Of a stretch of 36,361 nt of DNA, positions 1-6,454 are shown one piece after another. A program made the position numbers and the translations under genes. This DNA comes from a virus, in the IMG/VR virus record IMGVR_UViG_3300038548_000220, positions 1-36,361 of that record, one strand, 5' to 3'. The notes beneath the pieces were generated by a model that worked only from the letters and a program-made list of their open reading frames with translations, ran no database searches and was not told the DNA's origin. Numbering within the stretch: position 1 is the stretch's first letter; every line of letters begins with the position of its first letter.

Positions 1-127
1 ACTCCCCCCACAGTTCGCCGCACCGCTTACGCTGGCACCGTCCATCATCCGTACTGGGGGCGGGGTGGTCACACACGAAGTCATCTGTCACTGGAGCAAA
101 TCCATCGCACTTCGGGCAGCCACTCAG
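1..127. repeat. Terminal direct repeat, left copy
   Basis: These 127 bases are identical to 36235-36361. The open reading frame entering at 286 continues in frame across the joint into the frame ending at 35969, so the two copies are one locus on a circle. A length of exactly 127 equals a common assembler k-mer, so this is more likely an assembly overlap than a physical terminal repeat. Confidence 0.95.
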
Positions 128-286
128 GTCCGGGCACCGTCCATCATCCGTGGCGGGGGTGGGCAGCGGCTTTCCCCGCCCACGCGAATCGTGATCGCGC
201 TTCAGCTTCTTCCCAATGATCCGCATGCCGTCACGATCGTATCTATTTCCAGCCGCCCTCGGGCCGTCCGCTACCCAGTCATTCAT
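1..286 (-). CDS. Cysteine-rich zinc-finger-like protein, 5' part (gene split by contig ends)
   Basis: This is the N-terminal 95 codons of a 183-residue protein whose remainder is at 35969-36234 on the circle. The ATG at 286 overlaps the TGA of the upstream gene (ATGA), and the frame stays open to position 1 and through the joint. The protein has a basic N-terminus (residues 26-40) and then cysteines at about 51, 57, 60, 72, 84, 89, 97, 105 and 108, arranged as several CxxC-type knuckles that should bind zinc. The segment TDDGRC occurs twice (about residues 46-51 and 79-84) and is encoded by an 18-bp direct repeat. No specific function is recognisable. An annotation that ignores circularity would start it at the GTG at 36325 and lose 65 residues. 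Confidence 0.85.
   Translation of the reverse strand, partial: MNDWVADGPRAAGNRYDRDGMRIIGKKLKRDHDSRGRGKPLPTPATDDGRCPDLSGCPKCDGFAPVTDDFVCDHPAPSTDDGRCQRKRCGELWGE
35..52. repeat. 18-bp direct repeat inside the split zinc-finger gene (copy 1)
   Basis: GCACCGTCCATCATCCGT occurs here and again at 134-151 (and at 36269-36286 in the duplicated end). On the minus strand it encodes TDDGRC in both places in the same frame, so it reflects internal duplication of a small cysteine-containing unit. Confidence 0.85.
134..151. repeat. 18-bp direct repeat inside the split zinc-finger gene (copy 2)
   Basis: Second copy of the repeat at 35-52, 99 bp away (33 codons), which keeps the same reading frame. Confidence 0.85.
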
Positions 287-453
287 GGCTCGCACCTGCA
301 GCCGTAGATGGGGCTCGCCTCTTTGAGTTCTTTCGGGGAGCAGAAGTCGCGGCACGTGGAAGAGCGCGACGAGTCGCAAGTGAGCCCTCCCAACGAAAAG
401 GCGATGACGAAAATCACGACGCCGAGCGCGACGAACGGTCCAGAATCGATCAT
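283..453 (-). CDS. Small cysteine-rich membrane protein
   Basis: This 56-residue protein has one clear membrane segment at about residues 7-25. The 31-residue tail after it carries five cysteines (26, 34, 38, 52, 54), including a terminal CRC. The ATG at 453 overlaps the stop of the preceding gene (ATGA); the longer frame to 486 would add an unneeded overlap. The cysteine pattern suggests a disulfide-bonded or metal-binding domain on one membrane face. I do not recognise the family. A role in membrane modification or superinfection exclusion is possible but not shown. Confidence 0.8.
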   Translation of the reverse strand: MIDSGPFVALGVVIFVIAFSLGGLTCDSSRSSTCRDFCSPKELKEASPIYGCRCEP

Positions 454-716
454 GGCTTCGCCTTGTCGATCAGGGCGAGAGCCCACAGCAGTGCAGCGCG
501 TTCCGAGGGCATAGCGCTAACGCGCAGATTCTTTACCCCCTCACGTATCCGCTCCCGTTCCGCATCCACTTCGGCCTGGGCGAAGGCAGCCATCGCGGTT
601 GGGATGTGCGTCGGCTCGCCCGTCTCGAGATGCAACTGCCACGCCGCGTCCGCTCTCTCGAGACGCTGGTCACGAGGTGGCAACGATGCCAGGAACTGCT
701 CGAGCGTCTGCGTCAC
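450..716 (-). CDS. Small helical protein, unknown function
   Basis: This 88-residue protein is predominantly helical by composition, with alternating charged and alanine/leucine residues and no cysteine. Its centre (about residues 45-65, AEVDAERERIREGVKNLR) could form a short coiled coil. It starts with an ATGA overlap on the upstream zinc-finger gene and ends with an ATGA overlap on the membrane-protein gene, so it is translationally coupled on both sides. No family is recognised. Confidence 0.75.
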   Translation of the reverse strand: MTQTLEQFLASLPPRDQRLERADAAWQLHLETGEPTHIPTAMAAFAQAEVDAERERIREGVKNLRVSAMPSERAALLWALALIDKAKP

Positions 717-1474
717 TTCGATTCCTCGTCCGCGAGGTGCAATTCCAACAGGCTCGCGGCATCCATGTACGCGGCAGAGCGACCAAGGTGGTACATCCTC
801 CGGCCCTGGTCGGTTTCAGCCGGAGCCAGCTCGTCTTCCGTGCGCGCCTCCATGCGTCGATACTCCCGAGCGAGCACCTGCAGGTCTTCCCGTTTCAGGC
901 GGAGCGCGTCGAGTTCCGCCCGTAGTTGCGACATGGGATGGTCCGGGCACTGCTCTACGTGCGCCTTGAGCGTGTCCCCCATCGACACCGGAATTTCATC
1001 GCTCGGGCCGTATCGATGTCCGCAGTAGACGCAGTTGATGTACATGCCGGACTGCAGGTCGTCGACCCACGACTGCATGTCCAGGCGCCCATCCTTGTAA
1101 GCCGCCAACAACGCCGCTTGCGTTTTGTCGAGAGCGACGAGGCGATCAACGCGAGGAGAGGCGACCCAGCGAATCCTGTTGAGGAGCGCGTCCGCTAACC
1201 CCTGCGCGTCGTTCAGTACCCGGGGCTCGGCTTCGGCTTCGGTCGGGGCTTCGGCTTCGGCTTGTATCCGCGTTTCTTCATCCCGTCCTCCGCCATGTGG
1301 AGCGCTATCGCCACCGCAGTCTTCTGGGGCTTGCCGTGACGCCTCTCCGTCGCGATGTTCGCGTCGATCGTCTCCCGGCTGCTGCCCTTCTTCAACGGCA
1401 TGCGGCATCGTACCAAACCCGCAGCCTACACACAAACCGTCGATAACCGAGCCGCCGCACCTGTTGCAAATCAC
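713..1474 (-). CDS. Zinc-finger protein with coiled-coil tail
   Basis: This 253-residue protein starts at the GTG at 1474, overlapping the preceding TGA (GTGA). It has an N-terminal CxxC-x8-CxxC zinc ribbon (Cys3, 6, 15, 18). A low-complexity linker (about 25-85, glutamate/alanine-rich) follows, then a helical region, then a second zinc-binding motif with Cys148, Cys151, His172 and Cys176. A likely coiled coil covers about 182-215. The second motif ([14 protein letters not shown]) is typical of small phage proteins of unknown role. The linker is exactly the part overlapped by the nested gene at 1213-1401, which may explain its odd composition. An alternative is two genes joined by a frameshift, but the frame is open throughout. 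Confidence 0.75.
   Translation of the reverse strand: MICNRCGGSVIDGLCVGCGFGTMPHAVEEGQQPGDDRREHRDGEASRQAPEDCGGDSAPHGGGRDEETRIQAEAEAPTEAEAEPRVLNDAQGLADALLNRIRWVASPRVDRLVALDKTQAALLAAYKDGRLDMQSWVDDLQSGMYINCVYCGHRYGPSDEIPVSMGDTLKAHVEQCPDHPMSQLRAELDALRLKREDLQVLAREYRRMEARTEDELAPAETDQGRRMYHLGRSAAYMDAASLLELHLADEESK
1213..1401 (-). CDS. MPLKKG-type small phage protein, nested in another frame
   Basis: This 62-residue protein starts [13 protein letters not shown] and contains [18 protein letters not shown]. That matches the common small phage protein of pattern MPLKKGxSxxTIxxNI...GxPQKQAVAIAL, whose function is unknown. It ends in a repetitive basic Lys-Pro/Arg-Pro tail. It lies entirely inside 713-1474 in a different frame on the same strand. 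The family resemblance covers residues 1-45 and is stronger than the protein character of the host frame here. No strong ribosome-binding site precedes the ATG, so translation by re-initiation or leaky scanning is an inference. Confidence 0.65.
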   Translation of the reverse strand: MPLKKGSSRETIDANIATERRHGKPQKTAVAIALHMAEDGMKKRGYKPKPKPRPKPKPSPGY

Positions 1475-1578
1475 TTCAGCGCCTCCAACGCGTCTGCGAT
1501 GCGCTCTATCCCGAACCCGATGCCCACGAGCATGATGGCCATGAACCAGAGGGCCGCGTTTCGTATCGCGTCGCTCAT
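1471..1578 (-). CDS. 35-residue single-span membrane peptide
   Basis: This very short gene has an ATG overlapping the upstream TGA at 1575-1577 (ATGA) and a TGA overlapping the downstream GTG (GTGA). The peptide has a hydrophobic core from about residue 9 to 24 (ALWFMAIMLVGIGFGI) and charged ends. It follows directly after a coiled-coil protein gene. It could be a small membrane regulator or holin-like peptide, but it lies far from the lysin, so this is speculation. The double coupling is the main evidence that it is real. Confidence 0.65.
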   Translation of the reverse strand: MSDAIRNAALWFMAIMLVGIGFGIERIADALEALK

Positions 1579-1766
1579 GTCGGATGCGTCCGCAAGAACG
1601 CGATAGTCGCGGTCAGGTTCACGATCGTATCGAGGCTCCGGTCGAGCTCCGCGCGCGTCGCGGTCAACTCTTCGCGGAGTTCCTCGGTCGCCTGCATCGT
1701 TCGTTGACTCACGCCCCGGTCGACCATCGACCCCGCCGCGTCTGCTACGTCTTCTGCACTTCGCAT
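1575..1766 (-). CDS. Small coiled-coil protein
   Basis: This 63-residue, strongly helical protein has heptad-like spacing from about residue 25 to 58 (ATEELREELTATRAELDRSL), suggesting a coiled-coil oligomer. The ATG at 1766 is preceded three bases upstream by the recurrent AACGAAAGGGAA motif. The gene is not overlapped by its upstream neighbour, so it begins a translational block with the membrane peptide that follows. The family is not recognised. Confidence 0.75.
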   Translation of the reverse strand: MRSAEDVADAAGSMVDRGVSQRTMQATEELREELTATRAELDRSLDTIVNLTATIAFLRTHPT

Positions 1767-1769
1767 CGT

Positions 1770-1781
1770 TTCCCTTTCGTT
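1770..1781 (-). promoter_or_regulatory. AACGAAAGGGAA translation-start motif (copy 1)
   Basis: Exact copy of a 12-base motif found just upstream of six starts. Here it sits three bases before the ATG at 1766, in the short gap after the upstream gene. Confidence 0.7.
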
Positions 1782-1782
1782 G

Positions 1783-1959
1783 CTATCCCCGACCCGGCTC
1801 GCACCATCGCACGAGCATCAGGCGTTCGTTCCACATTGCCACCTGTTGACGAGCGAAACTGCTCTCTGGGTGCGACCCCCACTTTTCGATTTGGGCCTGC
1901 GCTTTCGAGTGCAGGTACTCCGCCTCTTCTAAATCTTCCGTGTGCCAGTTGTCTCGCAT
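1783..1959 (-). CDS. Small hypothetical protein
   Basis: This 58-residue protein has a helical middle and several tryptophans and aromatic residues. Its ATG at 1959 shares a base with the TGA of the upstream zinc-finger gene (TGATG), so the longer frame reaching 2124 is an upstream extension over another gene. No family is recognised. Confidence 0.7.
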   Translation of the reverse strand: MRDNWHTEDLEEAEYLHSKAQAQIEKWGSHPESSFARQQVAMWNERLMLVRWCEPGRG

Positions 1960-2132
1960 CACGCGCCGCGCCTGCTGTTGTTGAACTCTTCCTTGGTGAC
2001 GTGCCAGCCGTGACAGTGCTCGCATTCGTACAGCCGGATCCGGTTGTTGGCGTTCCGCATCGCCTGGCGTGCCGACTGCTTGTTCGGGTAACTGCGCTTC
2101 CCCGTCCGCTCGCATTCTTTCCACGACTTCAC
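1959..2132 (-). CDS. 57-residue zinc-finger protein
   Basis: This short protein has Cys7 and then YECEHCHGWHVTK, with Cys37, Cys40 and His44, after a basic helical segment with the pattern SYPNKQSARQAMRNANNRIR. The CxxCxxWH ending is common in tiny phage proteins that probably bind zinc and perhaps nucleic acid. It starts at the GTG at 2132, which overlaps the upstream TGA (GTGA), and ends with TGATG onto the next gene. It is easily missed because a longer spurious frame covers most of it. Confidence 0.75.
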   Translation of the reverse strand: MKSWKECERTGKRSYPNKQSARQAMRNANNRIRLYECEHCHGWHVTKEEFNNSRRGA

Positions 2133-2392
2133 GACGGCGGCGCTCCCTCGTGCATCTGCTGGATCGCGTCGAGCATCGCTCTGAACTTTTCCCTGGTCAC
2201 GCCGCCATCCGTTGCGCTGTCCGCGAGCCAGTTCTGTGTGACGAAAGCCGACACTCTGCCCAGGAACTCGCCGTCACGGTCGAGCCGCACGATCAACTCC
2301 GCGTGACGCGCTCCCATAAGTCCCATCGCTACCGCGATGCCAGCCGCGACGGCGTTCTCGAGGATTGGCGTGATGTCTGCTCCGTCGCCCAT
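2129..2392 (-). CDS. Small hypothetical protein with hydrophobic N-terminal segment
   Basis: This 87-residue protein has a hydrophobic stretch at about residues 11-27 (LENAVAAGIAVAMGLMG), too alanine/glycine-rich to be sure it spans a membrane. A mixed alpha/beta-looking remainder follows. Its start shares a base with the upstream TGA (TGATG). It is coupled at both ends. No family is recognised. Confidence 0.75.
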   Translation of the reverse strand: MGDGADITPILENAVAAGIAVAMGLMGARHAELIVRLDRDGEFLGRVSAFVTQNWLADSATDGGVTREKFRAMLDAIQQMHEGAPPS

Positions 2393-2670
2393 CAGTGCAG
2401 GTCCTCCGACTTCGGGGGCGCCGGCTCAACCTGCGCGGTCCGGATGTGCTCGATGATCTTCGCGACCTCCTCGTCGCTCGTGTTGTCCTCCATCTTCGCC
2501 ATCTTGGCGGCGAGGATCTCGATCGGGATGTGCTTGTGTTCGAGCAGTGTCGCGACCGCACCCGCCCATCCGGCTCGGTAGCTCTGGACCGCGACCTTCA
2601 ACACTGCGCCGAGTTTGTCCTGCCCCGCCTTCGTCATCTTCCCCTTTGCTGGTTTCTCGTCGTCGGCCAT
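2392..2670 (-). CDS. Small basic/helical hypothetical protein
   Basis: This 92-residue protein starts MADDEKPAKGK, chosen because the ATG at 2670 forms TGATG with the upstream stop. The first 20 residues are lysine-rich. The rest is helical with acidic repeats near the C-terminus. No cysteines and no recognisable domain are present. Confidence 0.75.
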   Translation of the reverse strand: MADDEKPAKGKMTKAGQDKLGAVLKVAVQSYRAGWAGAVATLLEHKHIPIEILAAKMAKMEDNTSDEEVAKIIEHIRTAQVEPAPPKSEDLH

Positions 2671-2942
2671 CACTCGTCTCCCGTTTTCGCGTACATGCGC
2701 AAGCTTCGGTAGCCGCCCGGTTCGCGCCACGTCCGCAACACACCTCGAGTCACCAACCGCTTCAGCACCGAGTCGACCCGGCCCTGTCTACCCCTGTGCC
2801 AGCGTAGCCGTTCGCGAACTTGGGGCCGACTCGTGTCGCCCTCGATCGTCGCGAGCACGAGCTGCTCGTCTTCCGCCATCCTGACCGCGCGTCGATCTCT
2901 CGACTCGTCGAGCGCGTCTTTAGTCGCGTTCCCTTTAGGCAT
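2670..2942 (-). CDS. Winged-helix-like small protein
   Basis: In this 90-residue protein, residues 23-85 read like a winged helix: a first helix (EDEQLVLATIEGD), a turn and second helix (RPQVRERLRWHRG), a recognition-type helix (GRVDSVLKRLVTRGVL), then a beta wing ending in YRSLRMY. This is a pattern call without a named family. It overlaps the upstream gene by 8 bases. It is one of several small DNA-binding-looking proteins in this block. Confidence 0.65.
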   Translation of the reverse strand: MPKGNATKDALDESRDRRAVRMAEDEQLVLATIEGDTSRPQVRERLRWHRGRQGRVDSVLKRLVTRGVLRTWREPGGYRSLRMYAKTGDE

Positions 2943-3117
2943 CGTCGGCCCACGTCCATTGGAAAAAGCTGCTGCGGTGCCTCGACTTCGGGACCGGCTT
3001 CTGCCCGCGCGCGCGCACCGTGATCACTTCGCCGAACCCCGGGTAGTGGTTGACGCCGATGATCTCGTGATCGCAGTGGCGAACGCAGAACGGGCAGTCT
3101 GTGAGTGTGTTAGTCAT
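2935..3117 (-). CDS. Small zinc-finger-like protein
   Basis: This 60-residue protein has a CPFC motif at residues 8-11 followed by His14 and Cys15. The pattern resembles the N-terminal finger of small restriction-alleviation-type phage proteins, but it is too short to assign. The rest is basic and ends in an aromatic patch (FFQWTW). It overlaps the neighbours by 8 bases on both sides. Confidence 0.65.
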   Translation of the reverse strand: MTNTLTDCPFCVRHCDHEIIGVNHYPGFGEVITVRARGQKPVPKSRHRSSFFQWTWADDA

Positions 3118-3280
3118 CGGTGGCGCCGTAGGCCTTCGCGTAGGTGTACCCGGGGTCGTTGTCTCTGCACGCCGGGCAATCGTCCGGCTTTGCGTCGGTA
3201 TCCCAGCAGTGCCCGCACCTCCGGCAATGGTTCGACCACCGTTGGTTGCGAGTGGAATCGATCCTGTAGGAGTAGTTCAT
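3110..3280 (-). CDS. Rubredoxin-like zinc-ribbon protein (paralog A)
   Basis: This 56-residue protein has the pattern CRRCGHCW at residues 19-26 and a CPAC motif at 35-38, the spacing of a rubredoxin-type zinc ribbon, then NDPGYTYAKAYGA. The ATG at 3280 forms ATGA with the upstream stop. It is about 75% identical by eye over 56 positions to the product of 35372-35548, so the two genes come from a duplication. Metal binding is likely; the process served is unknown. Confidence 0.8.
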   Translation of the reverse strand: MNYSYRIDSTRNQRWSNHCRRCGHCWDTDAKPDDCPACRDNDPGYTYAKAYGATDD

Positions 3281-3654
3281 GCGCGCAGTTCCCACACCTT
3301 CACCGTCCTCTCGTGGATGTTGCGCGCGCTGTCGCGGTACGTGTAGTACCGGCCCGTCCACTGAAACCGCTCGTGTCGGAACACGGCACCGAGCCAGAAC
3401 TCGTGCTCGTCGTTGTCGAGCTCGCCGGCCGCCGCCATCGCTTTACGAACCTCGCGGGAACTCACGCTGCCGACCCGCTCGCAAATCTCGACCGCCAACT
3501 CGCGCGCTTTCATGATCTGCTCGAGTCGCCGTTTCCGGAGCAGCTTCATCGCCTCGTCCGTGCTGCGCGTCTTGCCGTTGTAGTGCTTTTTCTTCAGCGC
3601 TCCCACACGCTGCGAATCGAACCAGAACTCGCCCTGCTTCTGCTCGCCGTTCAC
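3277..3654 (-). CDS. Winged-helix-like phage protein, unknown function
   Basis: This 125-residue protein starts at a GTG that overlaps the upstream TGA (GTGA at 3651-3654). The central part (about 60-85, GSVSSREVRKAMAAAG) looks like helix-turn-helix. The end, with WLGAVFRHERFQWTG and HERTVKVWEL, looks like a beta wing seen in small phage proteins near replication genes. The N-terminus is strongly basic (KKKHYNGK). DNA binding is inferred, not shown. Confidence 0.7.
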   Translation of the reverse strand: MNGEQKQGEFWFDSQRVGALKKKHYNGKTRSTDEAMKLLRKRRLEQIMKARELAVEICERVGSVSSREVRKAMAAAGELDNDEHEFWLGAVFRHERFQWTGRYYTYRDSARNIHERTVKVWELRA

Positions 3655-3914
3655 GTCTCGTCCTCGCTGTACGTCTTCGGCTCTAGCAAAAGTTCGCGCT
3701 TGTTCCCTGGGTTTCGGTGGCGGGTGATCCACCCCCTGCGCTCTAGTTGGCCGACAATATAAACCGTCGCGCTCGCCTGCTTCCCGAGGTGAATCGCCAG
3801 GCCCGCCGTCGTCACGGGGCGCCCGGCTCCCCAGCGCTCAGCGATGAAGTCAAAGGCGGCCCTGTGGCTGGCGGTCGCCGGTCGGCGCGCCGGGTTGAGC
3901 GGTTGGACGATCAC
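3651..3914 (-). CDS. Winged-helix DNA-binding-like protein
   Basis: This 87-residue protein has a MarR/LexA-like helix order: a helix at about 17-28, then VTTAGLAIHLGKQASATVY (helix-turn-helix), VGQLERRGWITRHR, and a basic loop with a short beta strand. It is immediately downstream of the replication initiator with an ATGA overlap. It could help load replication proteins or regulate the operon. The fold is supported; the role is not. Confidence 0.65.
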   Translation of the reverse strand: MIVQPLNPARRPATASHRAAFDFIAERWGAGRPVTTAGLAIHLGKQASATVYIVGQLERRGWITRHRNPGNKRELLLEPKTYSEDET

Positions 3915-4903
3915 ACCGCACCCCGTTTCGATTTCAGACCCGCCAAGATCTTCCCGACCTCGCTCGTCGCCGTGGCGGCATTCGCGTCGAGATCAACCTC
4001 GGCCTCGAGTGTCGGGTCGGGTGCAGTGCGGCGTCGCTTCTGCGTTGCCTTCACGCCGAGCGCCAACCACTTCCCGGGGTCCGATGCCCACGCGGGGAAC
4101 GGGTAGCCCGCTGACTTTTCCCAGTCGCCGCCGTGCTCGAAGTACGCCTGCGCGCTCCGATGCACCGCCTGCTCCGGGTCTTCCGGATCTTCCGCCAGCG
4201 CCCACCGCAACGCCGCGTCGGCCCGCTCGTGATGCCGGCCCTGCAGTGGGTACTTGCCCAGGCCGGCGCCGTCCCGGGCTCCCGAGTAGATCCGCGCCAC
4301 CGCCTGGATGTCGAACCCCTTCGCGAACGCCGCCCCCCGAGCGTCAGATTCGCTCAGGTCGGCCGTGAGGGTCGCCGGTGTCGTGGTTCCCGAATCCGGA
4401 GCGGGGCCGTCCTGCGCGCGCCTGCGGGCCGGATCCTCTATATTTTGGCTGTTTTCTGCTTCTGCCTCTGCCTCTTCTTCTGCCTCTGTATCTGCTTGGG
4501 CTGATAACGGCTTACTTGGCTGATTATCCTGCTGACGCTTGCGGTCCCGGAGCCGCTGCTGGGCGTCTCGATTCTGCTCGCGGCGCTTGTCGGGGTCGCG
4601 CTCCCCACGGACCCGACGGTGGTTCAGGAGCACCCAGCCCCCGGCAACGGCATCGAGGCGGCGCCCCTCGTACTCTTTCGACCGACTGTGCGGATCGGGC
4701 CCCAGGAACATCGCGAGCGCCGCCTCGCACTGCTCGAGGTTCACGTTGGCGATCCGTGCAAGCCCGGGTACCGACGCGCCCACGTAGCCGTGCTGGTCGG
4801 CGAGCGCGAGCATCGTGATCCACACGCACCGCGTTGAGTCGTCCTCGCACCAGATCGACGATGAAACGATCGACGCGAGCAGCTTCGTAAATGGTTCCGT
4901 CAC
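3911..4903 (-). CDS. Phage replication initiation protein (O-like N-terminal domain)
   Basis: This 330-residue protein starts at the GTG at 4903, preceded by GGGGATTAGC. Its first 100 residues match the pattern of many phage replication proteins: a helix with TKLLASIVSSSIW, then VWITMLALADQHGYVGASVP, LEQCEAALAMF, EYEGRRLDAVAGGWVLLNH. This is a winged-helix origin-binding-type domain. A basic region and a Glu/Ala-rich linker (about 115-150) follow, then a C-terminal domain with GKYPLQGRHHERADAALRW. It probably recruits host helicase and polymerase, since no phage polymerase is visible. The longer frame to 5161 overlaps the upstream gene and is rejected. The C-terminal role is unassigned. Confidence 0.8.
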   Translation of the reverse strand: MTEPFTKLLASIVSSSIWCEDDSTRCVWITMLALADQHGYVGASVPGLARIANVNLEQCEAALAMFLGPDPHSRSKEYEGRRLDAVAGGWVLLNHRRVRGERDPDKRREQNRDAQQRLRDRKRQQDNQPSKPLSAQADTEAEEEAEAEAENSQNIEDPARRRAQDGPAPDSGTTTPATLTADLSESDARGAAFAKGFDIQAVARIYSGARDGAGLGKYPLQGRHHERADAALRWALAEDPEDPEQAVHRSAQAYFEHGGDWEKSAGYPFPAWASDPGKWLALGVKATQKRRRTAPDPTLEAEVDLDANAATATSEVGKILAGLKSKRGAV

Positions 4904-5030
4904 GCTAATCCCCGGCCCGCCCCCGGCGCTCTTAGGTAGACTGTGGATCGACCGGAGCAGCACGGAGGCGGGCAGAAGTCTGGTAACGATCGATCCACGC
5001 TCCACCTCTACGCAGATTTGTCGAGCGCTG
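4904..5030. other. 127-bp intergenic region upstream of the replication gene
   Basis: No gene is visible here. On the minus strand it begins with TTGACA overlapping the upstream stop, includes GGATCGATCGTTACC and GGTCGATCCACAG (two related GATC-containing segments), and ends in a GC-rich run before the GTG at 4903. It is one of only two gaps above 100 bp, which makes it a candidate site for replication or transcription control. There are no clear iterons. Confidence 0.45.
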
Positions 5031-5034
5031 TCAA
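5005..5034 (-). promoter_or_regulatory. Weak candidate promoter upstream of the replication gene
   Basis: TTGACA (5034-5029) is a perfect -35 box, but the best -10 at 17-18 bp is TAGAGG, which is poor. The spacer contains AGCGCT near the -35 but not the paired GCGC operator seen at four other promoters. Confidence 0.3.
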
Positions 5035-5258
5035 CTCGCAGCTCGCTCGATGATGTCTCGCACGAGCTTTCCGCGAACCGTGTCCTCGCCGTAGTGGGTC
5101 CGCATGCTCTCGATGACCACGCGGAGCCGGCGGGCTCGGATCGATTCCCTGCGGAGCGCACTCGCGAGCCGCCGCACCCCGTCCTGGTCCACGATGCCCT
5201 TACCGGATGCGAACATCGAATCCCACAGGCGCCGCGCCTCGTCGTCGAACTCGTCCAT
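5031..5258 (-). CDS. Small hypothetical protein before the replication gene
   Basis: This 75-residue, charged, helical protein has a basic middle (LRRESIRARRLRVVIE) and no cysteine. Its start shares a base with the upstream stop (TGATG). It sits between the putative annealing protein and the replication initiator, so a role in recombination or replication is plausible from context only. Confidence 0.75.
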   Translation of the reverse strand: MDEFDDEARRLWDSMFASGKGIVDQDGVRRLASALRRESIRARRLRVVIESMRTHYGEDTVRGKLVRDIIERAAS

Positions 5259-6223
5259 CAGCGGTCCTCGCCCGGTTCGCGTTCCGTGTTGGCGGCAGCT
5301 TCGGCAACGGCATCCTTCGCCGACTTCGCCGTGCTCTTCCGTGACTTCGGTTTCGTGCCGGTGTTGTCCCGGTGCTCCGTGATCACCGCGTGCCAGGTCG
5401 TCTCACCGTCTCGGATCGCCTGCTTGATTCCCCGCAGGTGTTCGATCTCCGCTGGCGAGCACTGATCGACGTCGTGGCCCAGCAGTTCCGCCAAGTCCTT
5501 CGGCTTGACGTTGACCTGCGCGAAGCTGTCGAGCACGCGTTTCCGCGCCGCATCAGGGTCCTTCGCCGTCTCGGCGTGCATGACCTTTTCGATCCGGTCC
5601 CGCGCCTCTTCCTGGATGTCTGCCGGCAAGAGCCGCAGCACGTTGTTCCGCAGCGCCTTCGAGATCAACGCGTTCGTCTTGTTCGCGATGTCATCGTCGG
5701 TCGCTTTCACGAGGTAGACCGTCTGCCCGACTGAGTTCTCCCGGATGCCGAGCGCGGCCTGTCCCTGCTTCAGCGAGCGACGTTCGACCGTCTTCACCAC
5801 CGTCACGTCGTGGGAGTAGATCGCGTTCGCCTCGAGGTCCGTCACCGTGACGCGAACGATGCACTTGTCCTTGTCGTCGAACACAACAGGGGTCGAGACG
5901 TCGAGGTTCCCCATGGAGCGCACCGCCTCTTCAGCGAACCGCACCGACAGGCCCACGATGCTCCGGCCCCCCACCGGCTTGGCGTACATGGCGGCTTCGG
6001 CGAACCGGGTTCGGTCGCAGGCCCGAAGAATCTTCGAGCGCACGTCGTCCCACGAGCGGGGACGTTGGAGCGCCATGACGTACCGCGCCTCCACGAGCGC
6101 GCGTGCCGTTGCCGCCACTGCTGTTGCCGATGTCTCGTGCGGCGACGCGACGAGCGGTTGAGGCTTCGACACCTCGACCGCCGCCACGCCACGCTCGGCG
6201 AGAGCGGTCTGTTCGTCGCCCAC
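5258..6223 (-). CDS. Putative single-strand annealing/recombination protein
   Basis: This is a protein of about 321 residues. I chose the GTG at 6223, two bases after the upstream stop; the GTG at 6235 is an alternative. The core has ARALVEARYVMALQRPRSWD, then FAEAAMYAKPVGG, SVRFAEEAVRSMGN, IVRVTVTDLEAN, VVKTVERR and DDIANKTNALISKALRN. This order is typical of phage proteins encoded beside YqaJ exonucleases and usually considered RecT/Erf-like annealing partners. The C-terminal 60 residues are Lys/Ala-rich and probably disordered. The exonuclease lies one gene upstream. The assignment rests on context and family memory rather than catalytic motifs. Confidence 0.6.
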   Translation of the reverse strand: MGDEQTALAERGVAAVEVSKPQPLVASPHETSATAVAATARALVEARYVMALQRPRSWDDVRSKILRACDRTRFAEAAMYAKPVGGRSIVGLSVRFAEEAVRSMGNLDVSTPVVFDDKDKCIVRVTVTDLEANAIYSHDVTVVKTVERRSLKQGQAALGIRENSVGQTVYLVKATDDDIANKTNALISKALRNNVLRLLPADIQEEARDRIEKVMHAETAKDPDAARKRVLDSFAQVNVKPKDLAELLGHDVDQCSPAEIEHLRGIKQAIRDGETTWHAVITEHRDNTGTKPKSRKSTAKSAKDAVAEAAANTEREPGEDR

Positions 6224-6224
6224 G

Positions 6225-6437
6225 CTACTCGCCACCACTGCCCGCAGGCGCGTCTTCCAGTTCGTACGCGTCCGCGCGATCGAGGGCCTCACACGATCGG
6301 GCCATCATCTCCCGCGCCACGCTCGTGCTGTCTTCGCGCAACGCTGCCGCCGCGCCCGAGAGGTTCGCCTTCGCCTCCTGTATGCAGGCCCCCCGCAGAC
6401 GCGAGTTGATCGTTACCGGTTTCTTTTTCGCAGTCAT
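6225..6437 (-). CDS. Small hypothetical protein in the recombination block
   Basis: This 70-residue protein has a lysine-rich start (MTAKKKP) and an alanine-rich helical body; one cysteine each at about 18 and 49. Its ATG follows the AACGAAAGGGAA motif by five bases, and that motif overlaps the stop of the exonuclease gene. It lies between exonuclease and annealing protein genes; no family is recognised. Confidence 0.75.
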   Translation of the reverse strand: MTAKKKPVTINSRLRGACIQEAKANLSGAAAALREDSTSVAREMMARSCEALDRADAYELEDAPAGSGGE

Positions 6438-6442
6438 CTACT

Positions 6443-6454
6443 TTCCCTTTCGTT
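6443..6454 (-). promoter_or_regulatory. AACGAAAGGGAA translation-start motif (copy 2)
   Basis: Exact copy, five bases before the ATG at 6437. Its first bases form part of the TAA stop of the upstream exonuclease gene. Confidence 0.7.

Noticed and set aside
508-525. ATAGCGC-TAAC-GCGC resembling the operator
   Set aside because: The centre is 4 bp instead of 6, it lies inside a coding gene, and no -35 box is at the right distance.
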